Shown piece after piece: positions 36,211 to 45,153 of a stretch of 64,000 nt of DNA. Under the pieces are notes generated by a model. That model ran no database searches. It worked only from the letters and a program-made list of their open reading frames with translations, and was not told where the DNA came from. The stretch is from contig JAEYLX010000049.1 in the NCBI GenBank assembly GCA_023407575.1, positions 372,001-436,000 on the forward strand, in the 5' to 3' direction. The position numbers and the translations under genes are program-made. Positions within the stretch are counted from its first letter, which is position 1, and every line of letters starts with the position of its first letter. This stretch comes from Bacillota bacterium. Lineage in GTDB: Bacteria; Bacillota; Clostridia; Lachnospirales; Lachnospiraceae.

Positions 36211-36435
36211 ATGCCCTGGCAAATGAAATTGCAGTATTTGATTAATCAACCTGTTGGTGTTTCTCTGGTGAATGGTCAGGGAGTTTCCGGCATTCTTTGC
36301 AGCGTTACGAATGGAGAAATCTATTTGATTGAGTATTTATATCAAACGCAGTTTGCAACGAAACACTATCCATTCAGCCAAATCCAGGATATTAACCCCT
36401 TTCCTAGATGTTATAATCCTGGAAAACTATATTAA
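36211..36435 (+). CDS. Small LSm-like spore-associated protein
   Basis: This 74-residue protein starts MPWQMKLQYLINQPVGVSL and ends in a Pro/Cys/Tyr tail (PFPRCYNPGKLY). The pattern of a leading helix, then strands VGVSLVNGQGVSGILCSV and GEIYLIEYL, resembles the small Sm-like fold proteins found in Firmicute spore coats. It has a strong ribosome site (AGGAGGTGATTAACT). It lies 50 bases after the laccase gene with no terminator between, so the two probably form one sporulation operon. No biochemical function can be assigned. Confidence 0.7.
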   Translation: MPWQMKLQYLINQPVGVSLVNGQGVSGILCSVTNGEIYLIEYLYQTQFATKHYPFSQIQDINPFPRCYNPGKLY

Positions 36436-36489
36436 CATTCCTATTATTAACATTCCTATAGGAAGCTCTATGTACAAGATGAAATATGT

Positions 36490-36507
36490 AGTCAATTCAC
36501 TTGTCAT
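36490..36507 (+). repeat. Dispersed 18-bp motif, divergent copy
   Basis: AGTCAATTCACTTGTCAT, two mismatches from copy 3, just before the laccase-operon terminator hairpin. Confidence 0.5.
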
Positions 36508-36525
36508 CATTAGTAAGAAATGTGA

Positions 36526-36552
36526 AACAGCTTCCCTTAGTAGGAAGCTGTT
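36526..36552. terminator. Hairpin ending the laccase operon
   Basis: AACAGCTTCC (36526-36535) pairs perfectly with GGAAGCTGTT (36543-36552); ATCTTTCT follows. It may also end the minus-strand L,D-transpeptidase gene at 36592. Confidence 0.6.
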
Positions 36553-36591
36553 ATCTTTCTGCTATGATTAATTTGTACCAGTTCTAAGAAC

Positions 36592-38001
36592 TCACGAAGT
36601 CGATTTTTCTTCTTCATAACAAATAATTGGTATTCCAGGTTCAATGTTTTCAAATATTCTTTTAGCCACGTACTTAGGAGCGTTAACACAGCCATGGGAA
36701 CCTCTAGTCTTATAAATTACACCACCAAAGGCATAACGCCAGGTAGCATCATGTATACCAATATTTCCATAGAAAGGCATCCAATAAGTAACCTCCGCCC
36801 GATATCCTGGTCCCGATAAAACAGAACCCTTCTGTTTATAATTAAGCATATATGTCCCAACAACAGTAGCATGGCCTTTATTAGGATTCCCCGTTACAAT
36901 CTGCCCCTGTGTAATAAGTTTGCCATCTTTGTAAAACCAAAGCATCTGTCTTGTAATATTAATCTCTACATAGGTATCTCCAATTTCGTTTCCTTCTCTT
37001 GATAGTGCTCTCTGAATATAAACTGGTTCACGGCTTACGACCTCTCCTTTTTCAATATTTGTCAGTAATGTCTTCTGCTCTTCCTCCTTATTCATCTTCC
37101 ATCCGTAGAGGCCACCTTTAACCGTAACCAGCTTTCCTGTTGATGCCCTAAATTCTCTATCAATACCTACAGTATCATATTTTTTACTTAATGATTTGAT
37201 ATATTCCTTAAGAGCTGTTTTGTTAATCTCCACATCAAGCTCCTCATTCACCATCAACCATAGGTTAATTTGCTTTCCATCTAACACCTCACTTTTATCC
37301 TCAAAAAGATAGGTTATCTTTGAGGATACATATCGATTTAAGAGATTCGCTGTTTGTAAGGTTTTCTTTGAGGCCAGAGTATATTTTGGATTTTCATAGC
37401 AATCTTCCTCATTTAAGTCCAATTCTCTATTCCCGAACATGATATGATATTGTATGCTGCTAATCAATTTACCCTTTATTATCTTAGTACCATTAATTTC
37501 TTCTTCTATTTCATAGTAGCCATTGTTGTATTGAAAGCTTACATTTTTAGGCTCAATATAATTCTCGGTGATACATCTTAATTGTTCGATGCATCGTAGC
37601 AATTCTCCCTTATTAAATTGATATAAATTTTCTATACTGTAATGTTGAGTCCTAAATATGGACATAACCCATTTAGGTTTACTTTGGTTATTAATTATTT
37701 TCTTCAGCTGGTTATTTTTTTGATAGCTCAAACCTATTTGCTGCCTGCTTATCTTTTCATTGCCAGTGCGGCACAAAATTGTAAGTTCATAATCCTTAAC
37801 ATATTGTTCCAGAAGGTCATCCGCTTCTGTATAAGATTTTAGCGAAACATCTACTCCATTAATAACGGTATGAAAAAAATAATGCTTAGAAAAATATAAG
37901 GATATAAGGAAATAGATCAAAACTACCACAGAGATTACAATAATAAGTACCTCCAGTGCTTTTTGCCCTAGTTTTTTCTTAATACTAGAAATACTGATCA
38001 T
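36592..38001 (-). CDS. L,D-transpeptidase (YkuD) with N-terminal peptidoglycan-binding region
   Basis: This 469-residue membrane-anchored wall enzyme has one helix at about 14-36, a long extracytoplasmic part resembling the PG-binding (YoaR/VanW-associated) domain through about 330, then a YkuD catalytic domain. The active site reads IGIHDATW and RGSHGCVNAP with catalytic Cys438. It would make 3-3 cross-links between diaminopimelate residues of adjacent stem peptides or anchor proteins. The same arrangement is common in clostridia, where 3-3 links are abundant. It is a single gene between two plus-strand units; its ribosome site is weak. Confidence 0.92.
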   Translation of the reverse strand: MISISSIKKKLGQKALEVLIIVISVVVLIYFLISLYFSKHYFFHTVINGVDVSLKSYTEADDLLEQYVKDYELTILCRTGNEKISRQQIGLSYQKNNQLKKIINNQSKPKWVMSIFRTQHYSIENLYQFNKGELLRCIEQLRCITENYIEPKNVSFQYNNGYYEIEEEINGTKIIKGKLISSIQYHIMFGNRELDLNEEDCYENPKYTLASKKTLQTANLLNRYVSSKITYLFEDKSEVLDGKQINLWLMVNEELDVEINKTALKEYIKSLSKKYDTVGIDREFRASTGKLVTVKGGLYGWKMNKEEEQKTLLTNIEKGEVVSREPVYIQRALSREGNEIGDTYVEINITRQMLWFYKDGKLITQGQIVTGNPNKGHATVVGTYMLNYKQKGSVLSGPGYRAEVTYWMPFYGNIGIHDATWRYAFGGVIYKTRGSHGCVNAPKYVAKRIFENIEPGIPIICYEEEKSTS

Positions 38002-38101
38002 GGCTTGCTCATTTCATTACATATTTACTCTATCATATGTGGTTGTTTTAAATTTTATATGTTTGTTGAAGATATTTAAGTTTTCTATTAGGCATTTATG
38101 A

Positions 38102-38129
38102 TTGTATTTGTCAATAATTTATGTATAAT
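38102..38129 (+). promoter_or_regulatory. Candidate promoter of the acetyltransferase transcript
   Basis: TTGTAT (38102-38107), a 16-base spacer and a perfect TATAAT (38124-38129). It would give a leader of about 170 bases containing the short frame at 38229. Confidence 0.5.
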
Positions 38130-38228
38130 TATGGTAGTATCTATGCCTTTACTGTAAATTTATTGTATGGCTACTCTATATTTCGAAATGTTAGTAATTA
38201 AAATCTCTTATAGAAAGGATGATGTTCT

Positions 38229-38282
38229 ATGACTAATAATATTTTTGAAATCAGATGTGTATGGAGGGTTCACGCACAATAA
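38229..38282 (+). CDS. Putative 17-residue leader peptide upstream of the acetyltransferase
   Basis: A short frame, MTNNIFEIRCVWRVHAQ, starts at ATG 38229 with GAAAGGA about ten bases upstream and stops at TAA 38280. Its end lies within a hairpin: GGAGGGTT (38263-38270) pairs perfectly with AACCCTCC (38282-38289). The hairpin ends 22 bases before the acetyltransferase start, whose own GGAGG is separate. The arrangement of translated leader, overlapping stem and downstream resistance-type gene resembles translation-coupled attenuation. No such leader is known to me for this family. Confidence 0.5.
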   Translation: MTNNIFEIRCVWRVHAQ

Positions 38283-38311
38283 ACCCTCCTAATAAATTTT
38301 GGAGGTAAGTT

Positions 38312-38788
38312 ATGCCATTAGAAAAAGTTGAAATTCGTCCGTTTAGCAATGATGATATGCGTATATTTACAGAAATGTTTTCTACTTACTTTAGAAATGA
38401 TTTTAAAATTGAAATTGCTGATGAAAAGCTTGAAACAATTTGTCAGGATATTGCTGACTACTCAATTTTAGATATTTCACCCGTAGATATACTGCTGGTT
38501 GATGCTACACCAGTTGGGTTTATAATCTATCAAATTGATAATAAAAAAAGTAATTGGTGTGAGCATGAAGGCTGGGGTTTTATTCGAGAGGTCTACATAA
38601 CTCATAGTATGAGAGGAAGAGGCTTCGGATCAACATTAATAACTAATGCCGAAAAAAAGCTTTATGACAAAGGAGTGGAACATATCTATCTTACGTCAGA
38701 TGAAGCAGGTGGTTTTTGGAGGCAATGTGGCTACAAAGAGACTGGTGAGGTTAGCGTTACTAACCATGACCCCATATTTAGAAAATAA
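38312..38788 (+). CDS. GNAT-family N-acetyltransferase
   Basis: This 158-residue single-domain GNAT protein shows the acetyl-CoA binding motif A VYITHSMRGRGFGSTLITNAEKKL (about 95-118) and motif B EHIYLTSDEAGGFWRQCGYKETGE. The acceptor is unknown; relatives modify aminoglycosides, other antibiotics, amines or protein termini. The leader carries a translated short frame and hairpin, which favours a gene induced by ribosome stress, hence possibly drug resistance, but this is inference. The ribosome site GGAGG is seven bases from the ATG. Confidence 0.85.
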   Translation: MPLEKVEIRPFSNDDMRIFTEMFSTYFRNDFKIEIADEKLETICQDIADYSILDISPVDILLVDATPVGFIIYQIDNKKSNWCEHEGWGFIREVYITHSMRGRGFGSTLITNAEKKLYDKGVEHIYLTSDEAGGFWRQCGYKETGEVSVTNHDPIFRK

Positions 38789-38846
38789 AAATTATCCTAT
38801 CTTTCAAAATGTATAACTATATATAATAGACAATACTGCAACTAAA

Positions 38847-38864
38847 AGTCGTTTCACTTGTCAT
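38847..38864 (+). repeat. Dispersed 18-bp motif, copy 3
   Basis: AGTCGTTTCACTTGTCAT, seven bases before the bidirectional terminator at 38871. Confidence 0.6.
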
Positions 38865-38870
38865 AAACTA

Positions 38871-38913
38871 AAAACCACTATGGAACTTTTCAGTCATTAT
38901 CCATAGTGGTTTT
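38871..38913. terminator. Bidirectional terminator between acetyltransferase and ABC exporter
   Basis: AAAACCACTATGG (38871-38883) pairs perfectly with CCATAGTGGTTTT (38901-38913), with A and T runs at the two ends. It serves convergent genes ending at 38788 (+) and 38947 (-). Confidence 0.85.
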
Positions 38914-38946
38914 TAATTTATACTTATTCTTAAGGTTTATCTATCC

Positions 38947-41319
38947 TTACTCTGTCCTAAGTGCCACAACAGGATCTTTCTTTGCTGCCATTCTGGAGGG
39001 GAAGAAGCCTGCAATTAATGTTAGTAGCATACTTCCGGCAATAAGAACTACTGCATGAATTGGATTTAAAGCTGCAATACCTTCAATGCCAACAAGTTTT
39101 TCAATAACAGCATTAATTGGTAGGCTAATGAGATAGGAAAGCACCACTCCTATGGTTCCTGCGGTAAAGCCTACAATTAAGGTCTCTGCATTAAACACGC
39201 GGGAGATGTCTTTCTTTCTAGCTCCTACGCTTCGTAAAATACCAATCTCCTTGGTTCGTTCAATCACAGATACATAGGTAATAATACCAATCATAATTGT
39301 GGATACCAAAAGCGATATTGCTGCAAATCCAATTAATACATAGGAAACCGTATCAAGGAGAGTTCCGGTAATATCAGAGATAGTTTCCGCCATATCTGAA
39401 TATATAACCCGATCCTCATCCGCCTTGTCTACATTATAAGCATCCAGATACTCTTTTATCTTTTCTTTGGATTCAAAGTCAACCGGATAAATATTAATCC
39501 CCGTTGGAGTTGTATCGGCTCCTAAACTTAATAAACTTGCTTCCTTTGCCGCAGCATCAGCAAACGGTGCACCAGTTAAAATATCATTGTCACTGTCTAT
39601 CTGTGATATTGCTATTTTTGAATTTTTGGCATTATTAACTACCATATCTGTTAGATCACTTGTATAAACTAATCCCTCTGAAAAATAAGAACTTGCAGCA
39701 TCTTCTTTAATTCGTAAGATACCAACTACGGTTAGTGCTACACTGTTATCGCTATTATACAATGTCTCATAATCAGAAGCACTTGCCGGTGTATAAATAC
39801 CATTCTGTTCCGTATAATAGTCATCGTTATAAACAACCTTTAGCAAGGTTCTCCCAAGAAAATCACTTACCTTATAAGAGTCCTTCTCTGTTATACCTAA
39901 TTTTTCAAAGAAACCTTTGTTGATACGATTGTATTCGTCTACCACAATTGCAACTTCATTTGCTCCTGTTGGAAGTACACTATCTTCACCTACAAGGTCA
40001 TAGAGAGAAAGAATAAAATCTTTATTTTCAGGCATCTCCTGCCAATAAGAATTTCTTCCCATCCCAGCCATTCCTGCCATTGCACCCATAGAACTCTGTC
40101 TGCCAGTATCATAAGCTACAACCGTATCTCCTCCTTTCGCAAGAAGGTTCATATTTACACCACTCTGGTAGGAAATTGTGTTGACTGCGTCTGGCAGTTC
40201 ATCCTGAATACCTTCTATATAGGCAATGTATTCCTCATCTAATATATTCGTATGGGTAGTTGTATTTGCTTCACTGTCATATCGATAAATCACATCATTA
40301 TCTGGAAACTCCTCATAGGACTGAGTCGTATCCTGATTGTCCATCATAGGATTCCTACTACTCATATCAAAGCTTTGTTCCGTAGTGCCAATGGTAACAG
40401 GGAAGCCTGAAAGTGTATCTGTTTGCATGCTTGACATATAAGCAGACAGTCCACTGGATAGTGCGAGTACCAGAGCTACACCTATAATACCAATACTGCC
40501 TGCAAAAGAAGTTGTTATGGTTCGCCCTTTCTTTGTCAAAAGATTTTTAAATGACAGGGAGGTTGCTGTCCATAAGGACATAGAGGTCTTTCTTATCCTT
40601 TTCTTTTCTACTTCAGTTACAATCATAGTTTCTGTCTGTGGAACAGGATTACTATCTGACTGAATCTCACCATCTAACAGTTTAATAATTCTAGTTGAAT
40701 ATTCATCTGCCAGCTCTGCATTATGCGTTACCATAATGACCAGACGGGTCTTTGCTATTTCTTTTAATATCTCCATGATTTGAACACTGGTGTGACTGTC
40801 CAGTGCACCTGTTGGCTCGTCTGCAAGAATAATATCTGGATCATTAACTAAAGCTCTGGCTATTGCAACTCGCTGCATCTGACCACCGGATAGCTGATTT
40901 GGTTTTTTCTTCAAATGTTTCTCCAGACCGACCTCAATCAGTGCCTCTTTTGCACGCTTTTTGCGCTCCGAAGGTGATACCCCGGAAAGAGTTAATGCTA
41001 TCTCAACATTTTGCAGTACCGATTGATGGCCTATCAGATTATAACTCTGGAATACAAATCCAATGGAACGGTTACGATAAGCATCCCAATCGGAACCCTT
41101 ATACTTTTTTGTAGATAACCCGTTGATGACAAGGTCGCCACTGTCATACTGGTCAAGACCTCCTATGATATTTAACATCGTTGTCTTACCGCAACCGGAT
41201 GGTCCAAGAATAGAGATAAATTCATTTTCTCGAAATCCCAGTGATATTCCTTTTAGAGCGGTAACTGTCTCTCCGCTTCGATAAGTTTTCGTTATATTAT
41301 CTAGTTTCAATTTTAACAT
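38947..41319 (-). CDS. Fused ABC ATPase-FtsX permease exporter (MacB-like)
   Basis: This protein of about 790 residues has an N-terminal ATPase with Walker A GPSGCGKTT, signature LSGGQMQRVAIARAL and Walker B IILADEPTGALD. A first helix follows at about 265-290 (GSIGIIGVALVLALSSGL), then an extracytoplasmic domain of about 370 residues with a Met/Gly-rich loop (MGAMAGMAGMGR), then three C-terminal helices with the FtsX motif ERTKEIGILRSVGARKKDI. ATG 41319 is used because GGAGG lies seven bases upstream; ATG 41325 is too close to it. It is divergent from a two-component system, the common layout for antimicrobial-peptide or envelope-stress exporters. Confidence 0.9.
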   Translation of the reverse strand: MLKLKLDNITKTYRSGETVTALKGISLGFRENEFISILGPSGCGKTTMLNIIGGLDQYDSGDLVINGLSTKKYKGSDWDAYRNRSIGFVFQSYNLIGHQSVLQNVEIALTLSGVSPSERKKRAKEALIEVGLEKHLKKKPNQLSGGQMQRVAIARALVNDPDIILADEPTGALDSHTSVQIMEILKEIAKTRLVIMVTHNAELADEYSTRIIKLLDGEIQSDSNPVPQTETMIVTEVEKKRIRKTSMSLWTATSLSFKNLLTKKGRTITTSFAGSIGIIGVALVLALSSGLSAYMSSMQTDTLSGFPVTIGTTEQSFDMSSRNPMMDNQDTTQSYEEFPDNDVIYRYDSEANTTTHTNILDEEYIAYIEGIQDELPDAVNTISYQSGVNMNLLAKGGDTVVAYDTGRQSSMGAMAGMAGMGRNSYWQEMPENKDFILSLYDLVGEDSVLPTGANEVAIVVDEYNRINKGFFEKLGITEKDSYKVSDFLGRTLLKVVYNDDYYTEQNGIYTPASASDYETLYNSDNSVALTVVGILRIKEDAASSYFSEGLVYTSDLTDMVVNNAKNSKIAISQIDSDNDILTGAPFADAAAKEASLLSLGADTTPTGINIYPVDFESKEKIKEYLDAYNVDKADEDRVIYSDMAETISDITGTLLDTVSYVLIGFAAISLLVSTIMIGIITYVSVIERTKEIGILRSVGARKKDISRVFNAETLIVGFTAGTIGVVLSYLISLPINAVIEKLVGIEGIAALNPIHAVVLIAGSMLLTLIAGFFPSRMAAKKDPVVALRTE

Positions 41320-41517
41320 TATCATTCCTCCAATTTTTTGACTGGTTTTAGAATAACTTGTGAAAGTAAACTCTATCTCAACAAATTCGTTGATATTCAG
41401 TTGATATTTCTATGCTAATCTTCTTATGCTATAATTGATTAATTATTTAAAAACAAATAGTAATTTGCAATTGTATGAATAACTTAACACGATTCTAAGT
41501 GAACCGAGGTGTTTTCT

Positions 41518-42192
41518 ATGTTTAAAATACTAGTAGTCGAAGACGATACCAACACTCGGAAATTAATGTGTGCTGTACTTAAACAGAACGGTTTTGAAAC
41601 CTATGGTGCAGAAGATGGTATTGCAGCTCTTGATCTTATGGATAAGCAGCATGTGGATTTAGTGGTGCTGGATCTAATGATGCCACGAATGGATGGTTAT
41701 GAACTTACAAGACAAATCCGCCGTACCTGGTCGACCCTCCCTTTGTTAATGGTAACTGCAAAACAGGAACCTAAGGATAAGCATGCCGGTTTTCTGGCAG
41801 GAACGGACGACTACATGATTAAACCCGTGGATGAGCAGGAGATGTTGTTAAGAATAAAGGCACTACTTAGGCGTGCACAAATTGCCAGCGAACATAAGCT
41901 ATTAATTGGTGATGTAGAACTCAATTATGACTCTCTTACAATTAATCGTAAAAATGAGTTAGTAACTCTCCCGCAAAAGGAATTCTACCTCTTATTTAAA
42001 TTATTATCTTATCCAAATATGATCTTTACAAGACTGCAGCTCATGGATGAAATCTGGGGTATGGAATCCCAAACCGATGATCACACCCTAAATGTGCATA
42101 TTGGTCGTCTACGTGATCGTTTTCGTGATTGGCCGGAATTCGAAATTATTACAGTTCGGGGACTTGGGTATAAGGCGGTGAAAAAGGTATGA
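41518..42192 (+). CDS. OmpR-family response regulator
   Basis: This DNA-binding regulator has about 224 residues. The receiver domain has acidic VVEDD, the phosphoacceptor Asp52 in VVLDLMMPRMDGY, and the conserved Lys in YMIKPVDEQE. The C-terminal winged helix (about 130-222) includes LTLPQKEFYLLFKLL and RLRDRFRDW with the recognition helix region DDHTLNVHIGRLR. It is phosphorylated by the kinase whose gene overlaps its stop codon. ATG 41518 follows GAGG by eight bases; a GTG at 41509 is the alternative. It probably controls the divergent exporter gene at 38947-41319. Confidence 0.93.
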   Translation: MFKILVVEDDTNTRKLMCAVLKQNGFETYGAEDGIAALDLMDKQHVDLVVLDLMMPRMDGYELTRQIRRTWSTLPLLMVTAKQEPKDKHAGFLAGTDDYMIKPVDEQEMLLRIKALLRRAQIASEHKLLIGDVELNYDSLTINRKNELVTLPQKEFYLLFKLLSYPNMIFTRLQLMDEIWGMESQTDDHTLNVHIGRLRDRFRDWPEFEIITVRGLGYKAVKKV

Positions 42193-43250
42193 TGAATTCC
42201 ATTCGTAAACGACTTAATTTAGCTATTACGTTGGTACTCTTTGTATTTGTTGTTTTAGTCTCCTCCTTGGTGGTAGCCTTTACCATTGGACTATTGCTTC
42301 ATCACTTGGGGGTTATTTCTTTTGACGGACATGGTATAAATGGCCGCAATAAAATACCTTATTTACCATTGCTCTTCATTTTGCTCTTATGTGTTCTTAT
42401 TGGCACAGCCCTTACTGCTTTCCTAAGTGAAAAAGCACTAAACCCAATACGTAAAGTAATTGATGCTACAAAAAATGTAGCTGGTGGTAATTTCGATGTT
42501 AAAATCAATATCAAAGGAATTGGAGAGTTAGAAGAGTTATCCGAGAGCTTTAACAAAATGGTATATGAACTTTCTACTATTGAAACACTTCGAAGTGATT
42601 TTGTAAATAATTTTTCCCATGAATTTAAAACACCAATCGTTTCGGTGCGAGGGTTCGCAAAATTATTAAAAGAAGGGGATTTAACTGAAGAAGAAAAACA
42701 AGAGTATCTTGATATTATCATAGCAGAATCCGAGCGACTAGCTGACTTATCAACAAATGTTTTAAATCTATCAAAATATGAAAGCATTGAAATTATTACA
42801 GATAAGGTTTCCTTCCGGCTTGATGAACAGATTCGTAGATCGGTCGTCTTAATGGAACCGAAATGGTCAATGAAAAACATTGATATGACAATAGAACTTG
42901 AAGATATTACCTTCCTTGGTAATGAGGATCTAACCCAGCAGATATGGATTAATCTATTGGACAATGCAATTAAATTTACCCCCAATGAAGGGCATATTAA
43001 AATTCACTTACTCCGATGGAATCAAGGAATTCGTTTTACCATACAGGATAATGGACCTGGTATGGATGAACAGACTAAGAGTCATATTTTTGATAAATTC
43101 TATCAGGGGGACAGTTCTCATAAAACCACCGGAAACGGTCTTGGACTTGCCCTTGTGAAGAGAATTATCAAACTCTCCGGTGGCGGTATTACTGTGCAAA
43201 GTTCTTCCGGGGAAGGCAGCAAATTCACGGTATTTCTTCCTATGTCGTAA
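42189..43250 (+). CDS. Sensor histidine kinase
   Basis: This 353-residue membrane kinase has two helices (about 10-38 and 56-77) with only a short external loop of about 15 residues, then HAMP (about 78-130), HisKA with the phospho-His in NNFSHEFKTPI (about residue 147), and HATPase with N-box LLDNAIKFTP, G1 DNGPGMDE and G2 GNGLGLALVKRI. The short loop is typical of intramembrane-sensing kinases that read out antimicrobial damage through a partner ABC transporter. Its start ATG overlaps the regulator stop (ATGA). Confidence 0.93.
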   Translation: MMNSIRKRLNLAITLVLFVFVVLVSSLVVAFTIGLLLHHLGVISFDGHGINGRNKIPYLPLLFILLLCVLIGTALTAFLSEKALNPIRKVIDATKNVAGGNFDVKINIKGIGELEELSESFNKMVYELSTIETLRSDFVNNFSHEFKTPIVSVRGFAKLLKEGDLTEEEKQEYLDIIIAESERLADLSTNVLNLSKYESIEIITDKVSFRLDEQIRRSVVLMEPKWSMKNIDMTIELEDITFLGNEDLTQQIWINLLDNAIKFTPNEGHIKIHLLRWNQGIRFTIQDNGPGMDEQTKSHIFDKFYQGDSSHKTTGNGLGLALVKRIIKLSGGGITVQSSSGEGSKFTVFLPMS

Positions 43251-43315
43251 TTTAAGTTATCATATGTTCTTTTATACTAATAATGGCAAAAAAGAAGCTG
43301 TATTAATGACGAAAA

Positions 43316-43350
43316 AGAACAGGGACATCTCATATTGCATTCCCTGTTCT
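43316..43350 (-). terminator. Terminator of the flagellinolysin gene
   Basis: AGAACAGGGA (43316-43325) and TCCCTGTTCT (43341-43350) form a perfect 10-bp stem. On the minus strand a run of T follows. It lies 30 bases past the flagellin stop and may also serve the converging kinase gene. Confidence 0.75.
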
Positions 43351-43379
43351 CTAACTACATATTCAAAAAATATTATAAT

Positions 43380-45122
43380 CTACTGAAGTAACGTTAAAAT
43401 ACCTTGTGGATTTTGATTAGCCTGTGTTAACACTGCTTGCCCTGCCTGCTGAAGTATATTGAATTTAGAAAACTCTACCATGGCTTTTGCCATATTCACG
43501 TCCCTAATTCTGCTTTCCGCATTCTGTGTATTTTCAGAAGTATTATCAATATTTGCTATTGCATGCTCTAATCGATTTTGTGCAGCCCCTAACTTTGATC
43601 TGACACTTGATACTTTTTTTATTGCACTGTCGGTAGTATTAATTGCTTCCTGGCACGTTGCATGATTTGATACAGATATATGATCAATCCCCAGTGCTGC
43701 GGACGTAACTGCATCAATACCTACCTTCATGGATTGCTTGCTTCCTGCGCCAATTTGCAGAACAATGGCCTGATTGGGTACGTTTTCTCCCCAGTTAATA
43801 TTAATTGTATTACTGCCAAAGGTAAGAGTCGTAATTTCGGTAGACGGTTTATTCGGTGTTCCAGTATTAGCAACAACATTAGAGGAATCCAAATCCACTC
43901 CATCCAGAGGATCTGCTAATCCATCGGTTAAATCAATGTTACATTCGGAGGATAAAAAATCCTTAAATGCGGTGTAATTAGTATCATTTGCTGTGACATC
44001 AGTATTATATGCTGTCTGCGCTGCATTCTTAAAGTCTTGAATGAAACTGTTAAAGGATGTGGACCCAGTATATTTAGCAACTAAGTCCCGAAAGGTTTCA
44101 TCGCTTTGATCCATTTCACCCAGCATATTTTTAAATCCTGTCTCCGTAGCCTTTTGATATAAATAACTGGTAGCCAGATAACCCACCGTATAGATATCAT
44201 CACTATATTCATTACCTATGAAATCAAAGTTTTGAATACTTTGATTTAAACCGGTATAATTCGTATCATAGCCACTTTCGAAACCATTATATCTAATGTC
44301 ACTTGCTCCATGAACACCTTCTGCTAACCCTTCTACAAACCAATTGTCAGGTATTGCTGTATAGGACACATTGTCAAACATATATCCATGCGTCAGCTCA
44401 TGAACAATTAGGCGGTCTGCTGGAATTCCACCCATCGTTGGTCCATCTGTACCATTGTAGGTCATCTCATTTATTAGAAAGTTAGTATTAATTGTAAGAG
44501 TTAAGTTATCACCAAGATAAGCGCCTCCCATTGTAGCAACAGCACTATTCCCTATATCTGCAAAAGCAACATTTATAGTGGTGCCATTTTCCAATTGCCA
44601 TCCAGTAACACTCTCTATTCTTGCCGCAGCATCTTTTAGCCAGCTGCCGTTTAACCAGCTAATAAATTTATTTTTTTCTTCCTCACTTAAGGAAGGGGCA
44701 CTGCAAGAGCCGTCCAGAAGCTTTTTACTATTAAATTCTGTATTCCTCGCTACACGGTCAATCTCACTCTTTAAAGCACTGACTTCTTCCTGAATTGCAG
44801 TTCGATCTGCATTCACATTCGTATCAGTAGCACCACTAACCGCCAGTTCCCGAATACGCTGCAGCATATTATGAATTTCACTCATGGCTCCATCAGCTGT
44901 TTGAATCAGAGAAAGTCCATCTTGCGCATTCTTTGAAGCTTGCTCTAACCCACGGATCTGTGATCTCATTTTCTCACTAATGGAAAGACCCGCTGCGTCA
45001 TCAGAGGCTCGGTTAATACGATAACCCGAGGAAAGCTTTTCTGTAACCTTTGATTTTCTATCTGTATTAATTTTTAAATTCCGATTATTATTTGAAGACA
45101 TAAGATTATGCTGAATAATCAT
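43380..45122 (-). CDS. Flagellinolysin: flagellin with an inserted zinc-metallopeptidase domain
   Basis: This protein has about 580 residues, where a plain flagellin has near 270-400. The N-terminal D0/D1 region (about 1-138) is standard flagellin: HNLMSSNNNRNLK, SSGYRINRASDDAAGL, SEKMRSQIRGLEQASKNAQDG. The C-terminal D1/D0 (about 480-580) is likewise typical, ending QAVLTQANQNPQGILTLLQ. Between them, at about 140-400, lies a foreign domain with the zinc motif VHELTHGYMF (His241, Glu242, His245) and a downstream WFVEGLAEG whose first Glu (about 264) is the expected third ligand. This is the pattern of flagellinolysins, flagellins that assemble into proteolytically active filaments. ATG 45122 follows GGGGTGGG; a GTG at 45131 is less likely. 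A sigma-D-like element lies upstream. Confidence 0.92.
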   Translation of the reverse strand: MIIQHNLMSSNNNRNLKINTDRKSKVTEKLSSGYRINRASDDAAGLSISEKMRSQIRGLEQASKNAQDGLSLIQTADGAMSEIHNMLQRIRELAVSGATDTNVNADRTAIQEEVSALKSEIDRVARNTEFNSKKLLDGSCSAPSLSEEEKNKFISWLNGSWLKDAAARIESVTGWQLENGTTINVAFADIGNSAVATMGGAYLGDNLTLTINTNFLINEMTYNGTDGPTMGGIPADRLIVHELTHGYMFDNVSYTAIPDNWFVEGLAEGVHGASDIRYNGFESGYDTNYTGLNQSIQNFDFIGNEYSDDIYTVGYLATSYLYQKATETGFKNMLGEMDQSDETFRDLVAKYTGSTSFNSFIQDFKNAAQTAYNTDVTANDTNYTAFKDFLSSECNIDLTDGLADPLDGVDLDSSNVVANTGTPNKPSTEITTLTFGSNTININWGENVPNQAIVLQIGAGSKQSMKVGIDAVTSAALGIDHISVSNHATCQEAINTTDSAIKKVSSVRSKLGAAQNRLEHAIANIDNTSENTQNAESRIRDVNMAKAMVEFSKFNILQQAGQAVLTQANQNPQGILTLLQ

Positions 45123-45153
45123 AGTTCCCACCCCAATTATGTTTCTATGTTAT

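Noticed and set aside
42359..42985. 208-residue minus-strand frame opposite the sensor kinase
   Set aside because: Antisense shadow; Ser/Ile-rich with no family features and no ribosome site.
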